DNA of 64,000 bases from Aquanectria penicillioides (GCA_003415625.1 PYIU01000004.1:1612001-1676000), one strand, 5' to 3'. Counted from the first letter of the stretch, positions 1 through 11,367 are shown. Numbers and translations: made by a program. The notes: generated from the sequence alone by a model not told the origin.

Positions 1-906
1 CACCGTCTCTGGGGCCGCTTCATTGGCATGACTTTTGTTCTCCCTACGCTCTACTTCATCGCTCGTCGCAAGGTCACACCTAAGATGGCTGTCAACCTCC
101 TCGGAATCTCTGCTTTGATCGGCTTCCAGGGCATCATCGGCTGGTGGATGGTCAAGTCCGGCCTCAAGGATGATCTCTTTGCTCCCGGCTCTCACCCCCG
201 TGTCTCCCAGTACCGCCTTACAACTCATCTTGCGACTGCCTTCGTCTGCTACGCCTGGATGCTTCTCTCCGGTCTCGCCGTCCTCCGCACCCACCGTTTC
301 CTCAAGAACCCCGAGGCTGGTCTCGATGCCATCAAGGCCATGAGCAACCCCGCCCTGAACGGTTTCCGACGCTCCGTCTTCGGCGTTGCTGCCCTGACCT
401 TTGTTACTGCCATGTCCGGTGGTCTGGTTGCTGGTTTGGATGCTGGTCTCATCTACAACGAGTTCCCCAAGATGGGTCTCGGCCTCTTCCCTCCTAAGAG
501 CGAGCTCTTGGATGAGTTCTACTCCCGCAAGGAGGACCGCTCTGATCTCTGGTGGCGCAACATGCTTGAGAACCCCAGCACCGTCCAGATGAACCACCGG
601 ATTCTCGCCGTCTCCACCTTCTGCGCCATTGTTGCCCTCTTCGCCTTCGCTCGTACCCGGAGAATTGGCCCCATCCTTCCAGCCGACGCCAAGCGCGGTT
701 CTACTGGTCTCCTCCACGTCGTCTCTCTCCAGGTCGCTCTCGGCATCAGCACCCTCATCTACATGGTCCCTACCCACCTCGCTGCCACTCACCAGGCCGG
801 TGCCCTTGCCGTCCTCTCCATGGCTCTCATCTTGGCGCATAGGCTGCACGTCCCGAAGTCCACGTTGCGCCTTCTCGAGAAGCGCGTGAAGCAGATTACC
901 AAGTAA
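1..906 (+). CDS. COX15: Heme A synthase COX15, C-terminal part (5' end outside window)
   Basis: The reading frame is open from base 1 (HRLWGRFIGM...) to TAA at 904-906, so the gene begins upstream and about 301 C-terminal residues are present. COX15 is a polytopic mitochondrial inner-membrane protein that oxidises heme O to heme A for cytochrome c oxidase. Seen: several hydrophobic segments, and histidines in family contexts: THLATAF near residue 76, VQMNHRILA near 199 and THLAATHQAG near 259. Such histidines are the expected heme ligands of the family. The tail ends in a basic matrix-like KRVKQITK. No intron interrupts this part. It converges on KRS1 with about 340 bases between the stops. 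The family call is firm; only the N-terminus is missing. Confidence 0.95.
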   Translation, partial: HRLWGRFIGMTFVLPTLYFIARRKVTPKMAVNLLGISALIGFQGIIGWWMVKSGLKDDLFAPGSHPRVSQYRLTTHLATAFVCYAWMLLSGLAVLRTHRFLKNPEAGLDAIKAMSNPALNGFRRSVFGVAALTFVTAMSGGLVAGLDAGLIYNEFPKMGLGLFPPKSELLDEFYSRKEDRSDLWWRNMLENPSTVQMNHRILAVSTFCAIVALFAFARTRRIGPILPADAKRGSTGLLHVVSLQVALGISTLIYMVPTHLAATHQAGALAVLSMALILAHRLHVPKSTLRLLEKRVKQITK

Positions 907-1248
907 ATGGCATGATTGTGGTGTGATTGCCACATGGACAGCATCTCGATTGTAAAATAAACGAAAATCAGTGTATAATATTAGACCAACCAACACGCGG
1001 CATGCGAAGTGGGATGATGGGCTTGCCCATCCAAGCGATGCTAGACGAACATGCAAAGACAAACTCAGCTCTAGATGGCATTTCACGTAAACAGCCTTCT
1101 AAATCGGAATCTCTTTTTATTTCTTTCTACGTTTTATCATGAATCTGGAGTCACAAAAGAAACCGTAACTGCAAAATCCCGTGGCCTCGTGAACCTTGGT
1201 CATACTTCCATATCCATCATTCTAGGTTATACACGTCCTAGTCTTTTT
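907..1248. other. Intergenic, convergent 3' ends of COX15 and KRS1
   Basis: The stretch lies between two stop codons on opposite strands and holds AT-rich 3' flanks (an aaataaa-like string follows COX15). No coding signal was seen. Confidence 0.6.
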
Positions 1249-3196
1249 TTACTTGTGAGCTGAGAAAAATAAGTTAGCGCACTTCGTGAATGGTGGAGGG
1301 TGGCCCAGTTGTCCGACTTACCAATGCCCTCAGTGGGGACAGGCTCGATGCCGACCTCCTCGGCGGCCAGCTTCTCCTTCTTGGGCTCGTCCTTCATGAA
1401 GGGGAAGGCGAGGACCTCACGAATAGTATAATTGTCGGTCAAGAACATGACCATACGGTCAATACCCATGCCCCAGCCACCAGTGGGGGGCAGACCATAC
1501 TCGAGCGAGGTGCAGAAGTTCTCGTCAATGAGCTGAGCCTCGTCGTCACCCTGGTCCTTCTGGCGGGCCTGCTCCTCGAAGCGCAGACGCTGGTCGAAGG
1601 GGTCGTTCAACTCGGTGTAAGCGTTGGCGATCTCCTTCTTGCAGACGAAGGCCTCGAATCGCTCGCAGAGACCGGGGATCTCACGGTGGTACTTGGCGAG
1701 AGGGCTCATGACCTGGGGGTGGCCAGTGATGAAGGAGGGGTTGACACACTTCTCCTCGATGAATTCTCCGACAAGCTTGTCGATCATGCGGGCGTTGGTC
1801 AGGGGAGGCGTGCAGTCGAGGTTCATCTTCTTGAGGACTCGCTTGAGGAAATCGTTGGTCTCCTGGGTGTGGAGCTGGTCACCGGGGGGAACTTCTCGCC
1901 AGTAGCCTCCTCGAGAGTCGGGATCATCTCATATCGGGGCCAAGGCTTCTCCCAGTTGACCTCATAGGTCTCCCCGGACTGGGTGTGGAAGGTGGTCTTG
2001 TATCCACCGGTCAGGTACTTGACAAGGCCAGAAACCATGTCCTCGGTGATGTCCATTAGGTCGTTGACATCGGCGTAAGCCTGATAGAACTCAATGGTGG
2101 TGAACTCAGGGTTGTGAGTGAGATCGGCACCCTCGTTTCGGAACTGACGTCCGATCTCGTACACTCGGTTAAGACCACCAACGACGAGCATCTTCAGGTA
2201 CAGCTCTGGGGCAACACGCATGAACATTTGCATGTCGTACTCGTTGTGGTGAGTAGTGAAGGGCTTGGCGGTAGCACCACCAGCAATCTGGTTCATCATG
2301 GGAGTCTCGACCTCGACGAAGTCACGCTCGTCGAAGTATCTGCGGATCCAGGTGATCATCTTGGAGCGGGTGATGAAGACGTTGCGGGACTTCTCATTGC
2401 AGATAAGATCGAGGTATCGCTTGCGGTAACGCTGCTCGAGATCCTTGAAACCATAGTGGTCATCGGGCAGAGCGTGCAGGCAAGGGGTCAGGAGAATGAT
2501 CTCGGTCGCGAAGATCGACAGCTCACCCTCCTCGCCCTTCTCGATCTTGGTCTTGGGGGCAGTTCTACCCAGACGGGGTCAGCGAATGTCGGGTTTGTTC
2601 GTGTCAATTGGGCCGTCAGTTGACAAACCTTCCAGGGTATCCAACGATACCGATAATGTCACCACGGCGAAGGTGCTCGTGCTGAGCGTCGAAGCTAGGG
2701 GTGCCCTCGCGCACCTCCTGGGCCTGGCACATGACCTGGACCTTGACGCCCTCAGTTCGCACATCGTAGAAGACGAGCTTGGAGCCGGAAGATCGCTTGC
2801 CGTGGATACGGGCACCGAGCTGAACGACCTTCTCCTTGGCGGTCTCGCCAGACTTGAGGTAGCCAAACTCGTCGACGAACTTGCGCAGGTCGTAGTCGAC
2901 GTTGAACTTGTGGGGGTAGGGGTTGGGGCTCTTGGTCTCGCGGAGCTTGTTGATGTTCCGTGATCGGATCTCGAAGTACTGGTTGGGAGTCAGATCCTTC
3001 TCGGCGGCCTCAGCACCGCCAGCCTTCTTGGGAGCAGCAGCGGGGCCTCGCTCGGCGGCCTTCTTCTTCTTCTCCTCCTCCTTCTGGCGGGCCTTCTGGC
3101 GCTTCTTGAGCTCAGTCTTGGAGATCATCTCGCCGGTGACCTCGTCGAGGTGCAGGTTGGCGACCTGCTCGGTCGGGGGGCAGCTGCGTCAGCCAT
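1249..3196 (-). CDS. KRS1: Cytosolic lysyl-tRNA synthetase, frame broken at two C6 runs
   Basis: Class II lysyl-tRNA synthetase. Exons on the minus strand are 3196-2629, 2564-1322 and 1259-1249. The introns are 2628-2565 (GTTTGT, CTGAC branch, TAG) and 1321-1260 (GTAAGT, CTAAC, CAG). Seen: a Lys-rich N-terminal extension ([20 protein letters not shown]), an OB-fold anticodon-binding segment ([20 protein letters not shown]), motif 1 (FVEVETPMM), motif 2 ([20 protein letters not shown]) and motif 3 ([13 protein letters not shown]). The frame fails twice: at bases 3175-3180, just after MADAAAP, and at 1884-1889, after GEKFPP. At each site six C on the coding strand must be seven to join the conserved frames. 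With both restored the exons total 1824 nt, 607 residues. Without the first repair, translation could only start at the downstream Met at 3128. The last exon is 11 nt and gives an AHK end. The breaks are probably sequence errors because the gene is essential. Confidence 0.93.
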
Positions 3197-3391
3197 GATT
3201 GCGTGTCGAATCGCTCGAACGGAGGTGGTTGCGGGTGGCAGGACAGCACAACGAAACAGCTAACTTGTCGTGCCGCAAAATATCTTTGGGCGACAAAATG
3301 AGTGGAGTGTTGTGAGTCTGTGGTGGACAGGATCAGGGCATTGAGGGGCAGAAAATATCAATTTGGCGCGCCACAATCGCGGGGTAAAATT

Positions 3392-3398
3392 TGAGTCA
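3392..3398. promoter_or_regulatory. Gcn4/CPC1-type site TGAGTCA upstream of KRS1
   Basis: This is a perfect TGASTCA heptamer about 200 bases upstream of the KRS1 ATG, paired with a second copy 22 bases further out. Known: the bZIP factors Gcn4 and CPC1 bind this motif in amino-acid biosynthesis and tRNA-synthetase promoters. Use here is inferred. Confidence 0.5.
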
Positions 3399-3413
3399 CA
3401 GCAGCAACCACCG

Positions 3414-3420
3414 TGACTCA
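3414..3420. promoter_or_regulatory. Second Gcn4/CPC1-type site TGACTCA upstream of KRS1
   Basis: This is a perfect heptamer 22 bases from the first copy. Two perfect copies so close together are less likely by chance than one, since a single copy is expected about every 8 kb. Confidence 0.5.
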
Positions 3421-3692
3421 GCCCCTCCAAGCCAAAAGTTGGGTTGTGTTAGATGTTAATATTAGTGTCACCCGGCGAGTAACGTCAATCTGACGGGGTG
3501 TCGTGAGACCAGGCACAGCAAACAAGGCTTATATCGGTAATTGTCCAATAGTGTTCGTATTAACACATCGTGAGCAAGTCAAACTACGCTCTGTGAGTCT
3601 TTTGATCATTACAATATCTTTCTTTGTGCAATCCCTCTCCAATCCGCCACACGCTCGTCAACGCGAGCTGGTAATACAACACGCCCATTCCC

Positions 3693-4149
3693 TTATTCCA
3701 TATACATGGGGTCTCCTCGTACACCCTGCATAGCCATCCCAATGTCACCGCCGTGCATTGCGCTGTTTTGCATAGCCAGATTCATGTTGGGCATCGACCG
3801 ACTCAGATTGATAGCGGCCCTACCCACGGGGCTGCCCGTGCCGTTTGGCATCATGAACCGGGGATCTGGGTTTCCACGCTGTTGAATGGGCCCTCTTGTC
3901 CGAGGGACTTCGAGCGTGGCTTGCTGCTGCATGGGCGGTTGGGGTTTGGCCGGCGAGGTGTTCATTATAGCAAAACTATCATCGTCCTCCATTTCAGCGT
4001 CGGCATCCTGGTCGCTTGTTTCTTCGATTGAAGGTGGAGCAGTCGTTGTAGTTGAGCCAGTAGTATGTTCACTTATCATTCCTCCATTCGTGCTTGCTGT
4101 CGACAACCGCTTAAGCGTTTGCGGCTGAGACTGTTGTTGTTGCTGTTGC

Positions 4150-4180
<31 letters not shown>

Positions 4181-5759
4181 GCTGTTGCTGTTGCTGCTGT
4201 TGCTGGGTGGGTTGCGGCGTCTGTACTTGAGGCGGAGGCTGAACAGGCGTCTGAACTTGAGGTATTGGCTGGCTGTGTCCGTTCACCGTAGGTCCTGGAG
4301 CCACCTGCGTCGTTTGATCAAGCGACCGCTGGGCACTCATGCCTGTCGAGTTGGCCCGTGTTGATGTGATGACATTTTTCCATCGCTCAATTGACTTGGA
4401 AACAATAGCGCTCAAATCAAGTTGGGTGTCCTCGACGCAAAGACTCATTCCCTTTCCACCTCTGATACCTTGCTCAAGGAGAGCAGTCAATAGCTCTCGG
4501 TCCATCGGTACTGTCATCGGCTGCGAAATTTTAAATTCTCGAGGCTGTTGTAATCGGTTCAACTGGTCAATCTGGGCCTTCAGGTTGGTGTTCTCCTGCT
4601 TCAGCTTGTGCTGTTCCTGTTTCATCTTCTCAGTTTCTTTATGCTTTCTGCCTACACTCCTGGCCAACTCCAGGACCCAAAGTTCTTGACGTCGCTGGGC
4701 AGGCAACGACTCCCAGACTGTGTATGCGGACTGGAGGTGCTCATTAACCTGTGCCTCAAGGTTCTCCGCGGACTGTTCTGCTTTTCGGACGGCCTCACGC
4801 ACGTCTCTAAACGGCCCATTAGACTGAGGGAAGGTCGACTCCTCAATAGCAGCCGAAGTAGCCGAAGAACAGGTCAGCCTCCAGGCTTGGAATTCATTCT
4901 GGAAGTATAGTCGGAGGGCCTCGAATTCTCGCTGGCTTGGAGATTGGACAGACCAAGATGTCGAGGTTGGATGTTGGGTGGAGGAAAAGAGAGTGGGTGG
5001 AGGCTGGAGGCATTGAAGAGTAAGGGCAGGGAAATCGAGGGACAGGGGGTCGAAGTCGAAGGGCATTGAATTAGTGTCAAGTTGAAGTCTACCATCAGGT
5101 TAGCTGTCATTCGAGGCAAGATAGCTTTGGAAGTGTGACACATACCTAGCTGCCCTCCACGAGCTGAGCAACTCCCGGAGTGCCAACTCAGCCGCGCGTG
5201 CAGTATCCATGGCGTCAGACAATTTCTGTTTGACGTCAAACTGGGCTTTTTGGATGGCCTGCTTGCTCACTGCTCGCTGCATGCCGGGTCGCTTCATGGG
5301 TTCGGGAGTAGCATCCGCGTCCCAGTTGCCCTTCTTGGGGATGTCGTTCATAACACCCGTTGCTTCCCAAGTCGGCTGGAAGGGATGTTTGAAGTTTGAT
5401 TCTACGGTATATTGGCCTTCTTTAGGGAGAGCTGGGGACTTGTATCCATCATTTTCGGGTAGGGAAGGCTCCCGTTTTGCTGAAGGCTTGGGGGTGCCAA
5501 CGGGGGTTGATGCCTCTCGCCTAGCACCCAATGAACCTCGGGGCTGGCGTCTGGTGATGCTCCCTCGGAGCTTTTTAATAGCATCGACATCGTGGATACC
5601 ATCGGCGGGCTTTGGATTCTTCTCCTTGATATATAGATCGAGGTGGCGGCCGAGCGAGGACGAGGTAAAAGCCTGGCCACAGTAAGGGCAGTTCTTATCC
5701 TTAGGGGCGCTGGCCTTTGGGGTGGTCGAATCGGTGGACTGGGGGGTGGCGTCGGCCAT
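3693..5759 (-). CDS. Zinc-finger protein with coiled coil and poly-Q tract, function unknown
   Basis: Exons 5759-5146 and 5088-3693 (intron 5145-5089, GTATGT to TAG) join in frame, WRAA R LQLDTNSM, giving 669 residues. Seen: a short N-terminal zinc finger near residues 24-39 (C-P-Y-C, then H39 in SSSLGRHLDLY), followed by a conserved-looking basic stretch (DAIKKLRGSITRRQPR). The middle region is predicted coiled coil (EKMKQEQHKLKQENTNLKAQ). After it come 25 consecutive Gln (4131-4205, mixed CAG/CAA), an acidic patch (DQDADAEMEDDD) and a disordered tail rich in Met, Gln and Pro. The single CxxC...H finger resembles UBZ4/C2HC-type fingers of ubiquitin- or DNA-repair-linked proteins (weak inference), while the poly-Q and acidic parts would suit a transcription cofactor. 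I do not recognise the family by name. Confidence 0.85.
4131..4205 (-). repeat. CAG/CAA trinucleotide tract encoding 25 Gln
   Basis: There are twenty-five consecutive Gln codons inside the zinc-finger gene. CAA interruptions are frequent, which usually stabilises such tracts. The length may vary between strains. Confidence 0.9.
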
Positions 5760-8694
5760 TATGAAATCAAGTCTCGGTTCGAGGATGGATTAGGAAAACG
5801 AGTGTGAAAGAGCCGTGGCGGCTATATGAGAGGAGAAGCAGTTGGTGAATGTCTGCGGCGGCAAGACTATGGCTCCTGTCGGGGAGCAGGAGAGCCGAAA
5901 ATCATAAGGAGCGAGCGACAAGAAGTGGGAAACGAGCGTGTCGAGGTCGAGACCTCCGAAGGTGAAGGCGAAGAGGACGAGGTGAGCCACCGAGCAAAGG
6001 GGGGAACTAAAGAACATAAGACGAAGAAGAGAAGAACGAAAAAGGATCTGGACTAGATATCCGCCGGGGGGGGGCAGAAAAGAATAGTAAGGGGAAGCCC
6101 TCCAGTATCACTGGGTTTAATTATTTTTTTTTTAATAAAGCCTCCGTCCGTTCAGGGGCGGATCCAACAAAGTTCCCCCCCAAAAGCTGCCCCCGAAAGC
6201 CCCCCCAGCAGGCCCCAGCAGCCCCAGTGGCCCCTCTCCAAGGACCCCCAGATTGGCGCCGCTAGCACCTGCGGATCCCTGAAGTTTAGGGGCCTTCCCG
6301 TTGGAAGAGCGTCCGCTCCGTCCACTGCGTCCCTCCCCATCGGCCCCCTCCCATGGCCACTGCCCTGGGAGATGTCTCCCGCTGCTCGCTTAGCGCTGAT
6401 CGGCCGCTCTAAGAAGCTGTCCTAGCGCCCTGGCAAGCCTGTACTCGGGTCGGGTGTCTATGCTTGAATGGATTTACTCGGGGTCCTTCTGGGGGAGGAC
6501 ATTGGCACGATGCATCGAGCTGTCACTGCACGGATATCCTAGAGCAAAAGACAGCTTACCCCAAATATCAACTCCCTTTATTGGGGCACGTGTGCAATGT
6601 TGACAGGGTTGGCTTTGGGTGATAACCGGCATTTGCGGCTCTCCGCCACACCAACCAGCCAGGGCCAAGCTGGACGTTCAGGAGAGGGAGAGGAAGGAAA
6701 AGCTAACGCGAGAGAGGGAGAGGGGGAGACAGAGAAGACGTGAGAAGCCAGCATCAATAGCATCAAAGATCGAAATGAACACGAGCAAGGAGATTGTTGG
6801 GGTGGCCATATCGACGCCTCTCGCCGTGGGAAGTCTGCTGAAGAACGTTCCGCAAGCCGTAATTCGTAGGGTTGTGGCATCCCGAAGCCGGTGAGCCTGG
6901 GCCGAGTTCCCCAATGAGACCAACACAACGCGCAACCCATCAAAAGATTGCCAACGAGGCACGTCGACGCCGTCATCATTGATGCCGTCCCGGTCGCGTC
7001 CGGGCCCGGGATTGGCTCGCTCCCACAAGAGGGCCTTTCTGGTCTGCATCTCGCATGCGCTCTCTGGACGTTACCGTACCGTTTTGCTCGCGTTTAATTC
7101 AACTTCTGCATGGCGCCTAGTCCGGTCTCCTTTTCACTTGCTGTCAGCTGGCTCCGCTCAGTTGACCAGATCAGAGATCGGTCACATTGGTCCTCCATAG
7201 TCCGCGGGCTTCTTCCCACGAGTCGTGAAGCATGGTCGGCTCGCTCCCCCGCAGATATAGATGCATACGCAATAAGCTTCGCTACGACACAGGAAAATGA
7301 GGAGGAGGCAACCTCCACGACCACCATCCTTCTCCCACTCGCACTCCCACAGACTCGGGGGACGGGGGAGTAGCAAAGACCAAGACAGCCCCCTGTAGGG
7401 CCAGCAATCACAGAACGCTGGCATCGGCAGTCTGGCGGCGCTAGGCTCTCTGGATTGGCCATTGCTAGGGGCATGGGTGGCACCGACCACGCGGTCGTTC
7501 AAGAGCCAGCCTGCAACATCCTGGTCCGAGACACGGTGAGCTTGCATGCCCCTTTAACACTGCAGAACAAGTCGCCGTATTTCATTATTACCTGCTGCAG
7601 CTTCGAAATCCCGCATTCGTGGTGTCTTCAAGACTCGTTCTCTCATCAAAGCACCTCCATCTGTAGAAACACAGTCGGCGGGCTACTGCCTTTCCTCATC
7701 GATCGGCCCGGTTGGCGAGCGAGCTATTGTTGGAAGGTAGCCCTGCCAAACATCGTGGGTACAGTCGATATAAGTGGCTCAGGATGGTCCATCACCCTCC
7801 CCTCTACCCCTGAAGAAGCCGCCAAAGGCGCCCATTAGGGGCTACGCGGATACGGCAGCTAGTCTTAGGGAGGCAAGGCATCGAAGAAGCCACCCAGAGC
7901 TTGCCTCCCTCCCAGCATCCAATGCTCGCGCTAGGTATTCTGCTGCCCGTGATCCGTTGACACCTCTTGGACAATTATTTCTCGCATTGACAAGCCAACG
8001 TCTGAGCCGTGCAAAGTAAAATCTCCCTCGCGTGCCTGTCCCGATAATCCTGCAGGTGGATACTAACTTTTCCAAAATAATATGGCGCTGTCTTGCCTTC
8101 TTTCCCAGATCCTTACATTGCAAAGCCGGAGGAGTGGCAACAAGGCTCCGGTCACCTAAGCTTGTCCCTGAGTGATTGCCAGACCCCTGCTTGATTACTC
8201 CCAGGTTTGCTTCTGCTCTAAGACCTCAGTAGTTCTCAGGGCACTCTCTAATTGAGCAGGGGGCAGAGGTCTCATTTATGAGTGTGATAGGGGATCATCT
8301 AATTTTTTTAGACGCGATATGACCAACGGCTGAGAAAGAGGTGCAGCGTTGAGACTATCGAAGTTAGAGCAGGTAGTAAGGAACATTAGGGTTGGTTATG
8401 ATACTATGTACGCGCCGCACTTGACGAATTCTGATCTTGATCTTCACATTGTCAAAGCGCCCGTTCTCTGTCACGTGACCTATGCGCCACAGGCCGGGTT
8501 CAGCCACACCCATGCCCTCTGAAGCTAGGCTATGGAGGAAGGAGCTCTTCAGCCAAATCGCGTAGATATTGATGTTTTGAGACTTGTGTTTTGTTTGCGG
8601 CCAGACCATCTTCACCCACGGCAAATTGGCACCTCGCCACCCTTCGCAGGAAACCAGCACCATCTTAAGAGGGCGCAAATTATAGAGCCTCAGA
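5760..8694. other. Long divergent intergenic region, no gene supported
   Basis: It lies between the starts of the zinc-finger gene (-) and HP1 (+). It holds a G9 run at 6066-6074, a proline-codon-like C-rich stretch around 6170-6260 and purine-rich leader-like sequence near 6690-6740. Open frames here are short, lack splice-consistent joins and do not look like protein. I see no gene. Confidence 0.5.
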
Positions 8695-9855
8695 ATGCCT
8701 CCAGGTGAGACCCATCCCACGCCCCATCACCTTCTTCGTCGCGTCGTCGCGTGAGGTTGCGTGCGAATGCATCTGGCGGGCGCTTTGCACGGCGCGCAGA
8801 TCGCACTCGCGCTTCCGCCCCTCTCTGCTCTCATGTTCATATCGCAAGTTATCGACACCAATCACTAAGTGGCGCGCAGCACTAAGCGACGACGAATCCT
8901 CGGACCAGGCCGAAGTCATCGCTCCCGTTCGCGGGGCCCGCAAGGCCGCGTCCAAATCTGCATCGATCGACCCAGTTTCCGATACGAACGATGATGATGG
9001 CGACATTCCCAATGGCGACTCTGCGGATGAGGGTAGCGAACAGGAAGATGGAGAAGATCTCGATGAGGATATGTATGTGAACATACTCGGTCAATGCGAA
9101 CTTGGTACTCATCGAGCACAGATTCATTGTAGAGTCTATCCAGAAACACATCATTGACGAGGACGTAAGAATAGTGTATCTACATGCGCCGGGCTTCTCT
9201 GCTAACTTTAATTCCAGGGCTCTCTCAAATTCCAGGTCAAATGGGAAGGCTACGAGGATAAGAAGGACCTGACGTGGGAGCCAGAAGAAAATCTCAAGTA
9301 TGCGCCAAGTACTGTTGTCATCTCGCGCAACCAGGCTAACTAGCATCTGTCTTTCAGGGAGTCTGCTCAAGAGATTCTCGATGAGTATTACAAACAGATC
9401 GGTGGGAGAGACATGATCTTTGAGGAGACGGACAAGGCAGCCAAGACCAAGAAACGCCGCCGAACAACCAACGGCACCCCGAACGCCACCACGAAACGAT
9501 CACGAAAGAACGGCGCTCATCCGATTGAAACCACTCCGCCTGCGACGGCAAAGAAATGGAGTCCTCCCGCAGGCTCTTGGGAAGACGAAATCGACACGAT
9601 TGATGCTTGCGAAGGTGAAGGTGGTAAATTGGTCGTCTATCTTATTTGGAAGAACGGGAAAAAAACCAAGCACGACACGCCGACCATATATAAGAAATGT
9701 CCGCAGAAGGTAGGGTTTTTGCCTGTTCCAGATGCAATATCTGGGGAGCATGTAATTCACTCACTAACACCCGACAGATGCTTCATTTCTATGAACGCCA
9801 TGTGAAAATCGTGAGGGATGAGAACAAGGTCGATCCAGATGGAACCGACATGTGA
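8695..9855 (+). CDS. HP1: Heterochromatin protein 1 (chromodomain and chromoshadow domain)
   Basis: Six exons: 8695-8704, 8880-9072, 9122-9164, 9218-9297, 9358-9709 and 9778-9855, total 756 nt, 251 residues, all junctions GT-AG and in frame. The first exon codes only MPP plus one base, and continues as ALSDDESS. Seen: an acidic N-terminus, then the chromodomain from about residue 67 (IFIVESIQKHIIDEDG..LKFQVKWEGY...LTWEPEENL). The aromatic cage positions are F (in IFIV), W (VKW) and Y/W (GY..LTW). A basic hinge (KTKKRRRTTNG, KRSRKNG) follows, then a chromoshadow domain (SWEDEIDTIDACEGEG to QKMLHFYERHVKIV). HP1 binds histone H3 methylated at Lys9 and, in Neurospora, is needed for DNA methylation. 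The position of the first intron (175 nt) fits the protein start well. Confidence 0.95.
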
Positions 9856-11202
9856 TTTGACAATTTCAAAGTGTTTGACTTTTTTTCCTCATGGCCAGGT
9901 AATACGGAAGGTGTCGTCGGATTGATTCTTGCTGCCATTTCCAACGGCGTTTTGATGATCAGCCGAGGGTCAAGGTGACCTCGGCCTTTGCAGCGATAAA
10001 TGAAATGGAGCTACGGGGTGCATATGCCAAGCAAGACCTTTCAAGCATGAAAACTGTTTGTTTCCACAAACGGATTGCCAGTGGGGTGGCTAGGATGAAT
10101 GAGTGTATTGATATCCAGAACAATGAGACGAGTGCACCTTTATGAATGGCTCACAAGCCGAGGACTCTGACATGACTCAAGTAGCATCCGGGACATCTAT
10201 TTAGGCAGTAGCACGACACTAGTACCTAGATGCTGAGGTTCTCCGGAGATGAAAGGCCATGTTCAGGATGCCGAGTCCCTGGGAAGTCCTCCAAGGTGGA
10301 AGGCTCCAAGACAAGGCATGGCATGGCTTGGTTTAGATTATTCAGAGCGCAGGTCCAATCACAGGCAGCGAGATGACGTTGGACGAGGCTGGGAAAAAAA
10401 GCTTCGACGGACGCGCCAGGTGAGACCCTTGCATGTGGGCCCACAGTGGGCCCCTGAAAATCCGAGTTTCAGCGGCTGGGCGCCGGGGTGCGCGCTGCTG
10501 GGCCGCTGCTGGGCCGCTGCTGGACCGCTACTGCTGGCGTTGTCTGGTGCTGTTCAGCGCTGTGGCAAGGTCCCAGTGGCCTGGACTGGCCGTGGAAAAA
10601 CCGCGTGGGCGTCCCATGGACTCCCCGCCCCAACCCCCCAGCCTTGCCATTTTTTACCCTTTTCGCCCAAGAAAATCGGTGGCGGGCAAGCAGCTTATAT
10701 CTGAGTGCTGTCGCAGGAGCATCCAACATCTGCACTTCTGCTCTGTTTATTCTTGCATCTTGGCTCTTGTCGATACTTCAAAGAATTTTTGACTGGATAC
10801 ACTTCAGCTCGGCTCTCTGCCATCTCCACGCTCGATTTTCTTCCAATTACCCTACTTGTTAACCAACATTTGCCTGCAACACACTCCACCTCCATCACGA
10901 GCTACATCCAAAGTATATTGGTTGGTCGGTCAACACTCAAAAGTCAACCCCGCCAAGCCACATCTTCTCCCTCAGATCTCTCGGTGCGCAGCATCTTGTC
11001 GGTACGTCAATCCTCAATCATTCATAGCACTGTCCCATTTCGCTCTCCCGTACTGACTTGAAATTCCAGATATACCATCTACTTAAAAGCAAACCAACGA
11101 CACAACACATCGGATCACCACCGATAGGCTCGTGAAACAGAGCCAAAGCCTACATACGTTCCATCTTCCGATCGCACAGACTACCCCCGCACAACCGTCA
11201 CC
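9856..11202. other. Intergenic, HP1 3' flank and leader of the 54-residue gene
   Basis: It holds short GCTGGGCCGCT-type direct repeats at about 10495-10545. The CT/CA-rich sequence from about 10700 to 11200 looks like a long 5' leader of the downstream small gene; a 118-residue open frame at 10705-11061 in it is Ser/Thr/Leu-rich and I regard it as leader rather than coding. Confidence 0.45.
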
Positions 11203-11367
11203 ATGAAGCGAAACGACGTCATCGCCATCATCATCATCATCCTCTTCATCCTTCTGGCCGCTGTGTCATTTGGCATTTGGAAGCTCGTCACCGTCGTAAA
11301 GACCTCCATGAGCGCCACCTCGGGCTCAAGTTCCAGTGGTTCAAGCGGCGACATTGCCGATCCTTGA
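11203..11367 (+). CDS. 54-residue single-span membrane microprotein
   Basis: The ATG lies in a near-perfect fungal start context (CCGTCACCATGAAG) and TGA is at 11365-11367, with no intron. Seen: a short basic N-terminus (MKRND), one strongly hydrophobic helix from about residue 6 to 26 (VIAIIIIILFILLAAVSFGI), a short polar segment (KLVTVVKTSM) and a Ser/Gly-rich acidic tail ending ADP. Topology is N-in by the positive-inside rule, or a signal anchor. A long pyrimidine-rich leader precedes it. I do not recognise the family; the coding call rests on the start context and composition. Confidence 0.6.
   Translation: MKRNDVIAIIIIILFILLAAVSFGIWKLVTVVKTSMSATSGSSSSGSSGDIADP

Larger units (their letters stand above)
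3197..3692. other. Intergenic: KRS1 promoter and 3' flank of the zinc-finger gene
   Basis: The two flanking genes are in tandem on the minus strand. The stretch holds the two TGASTCA sites listed separately, an AscI-like GGCGCGCC palindrome at about 3366 and no coding signal. Confidence 0.5.

Noticed and set aside
1290..1967. 225-residue plus-strand frame over KRS1
   Set aside because: Antisense shadow of the lysyl-tRNA synthetase exons; Leu/Val-rich composition follows from reverse-reading acidic/basic codons.
4065..4364. Poly-Leu plus-strand frame
   Set aside because: It is the reverse reading of the Gln tract of the zinc-finger gene.
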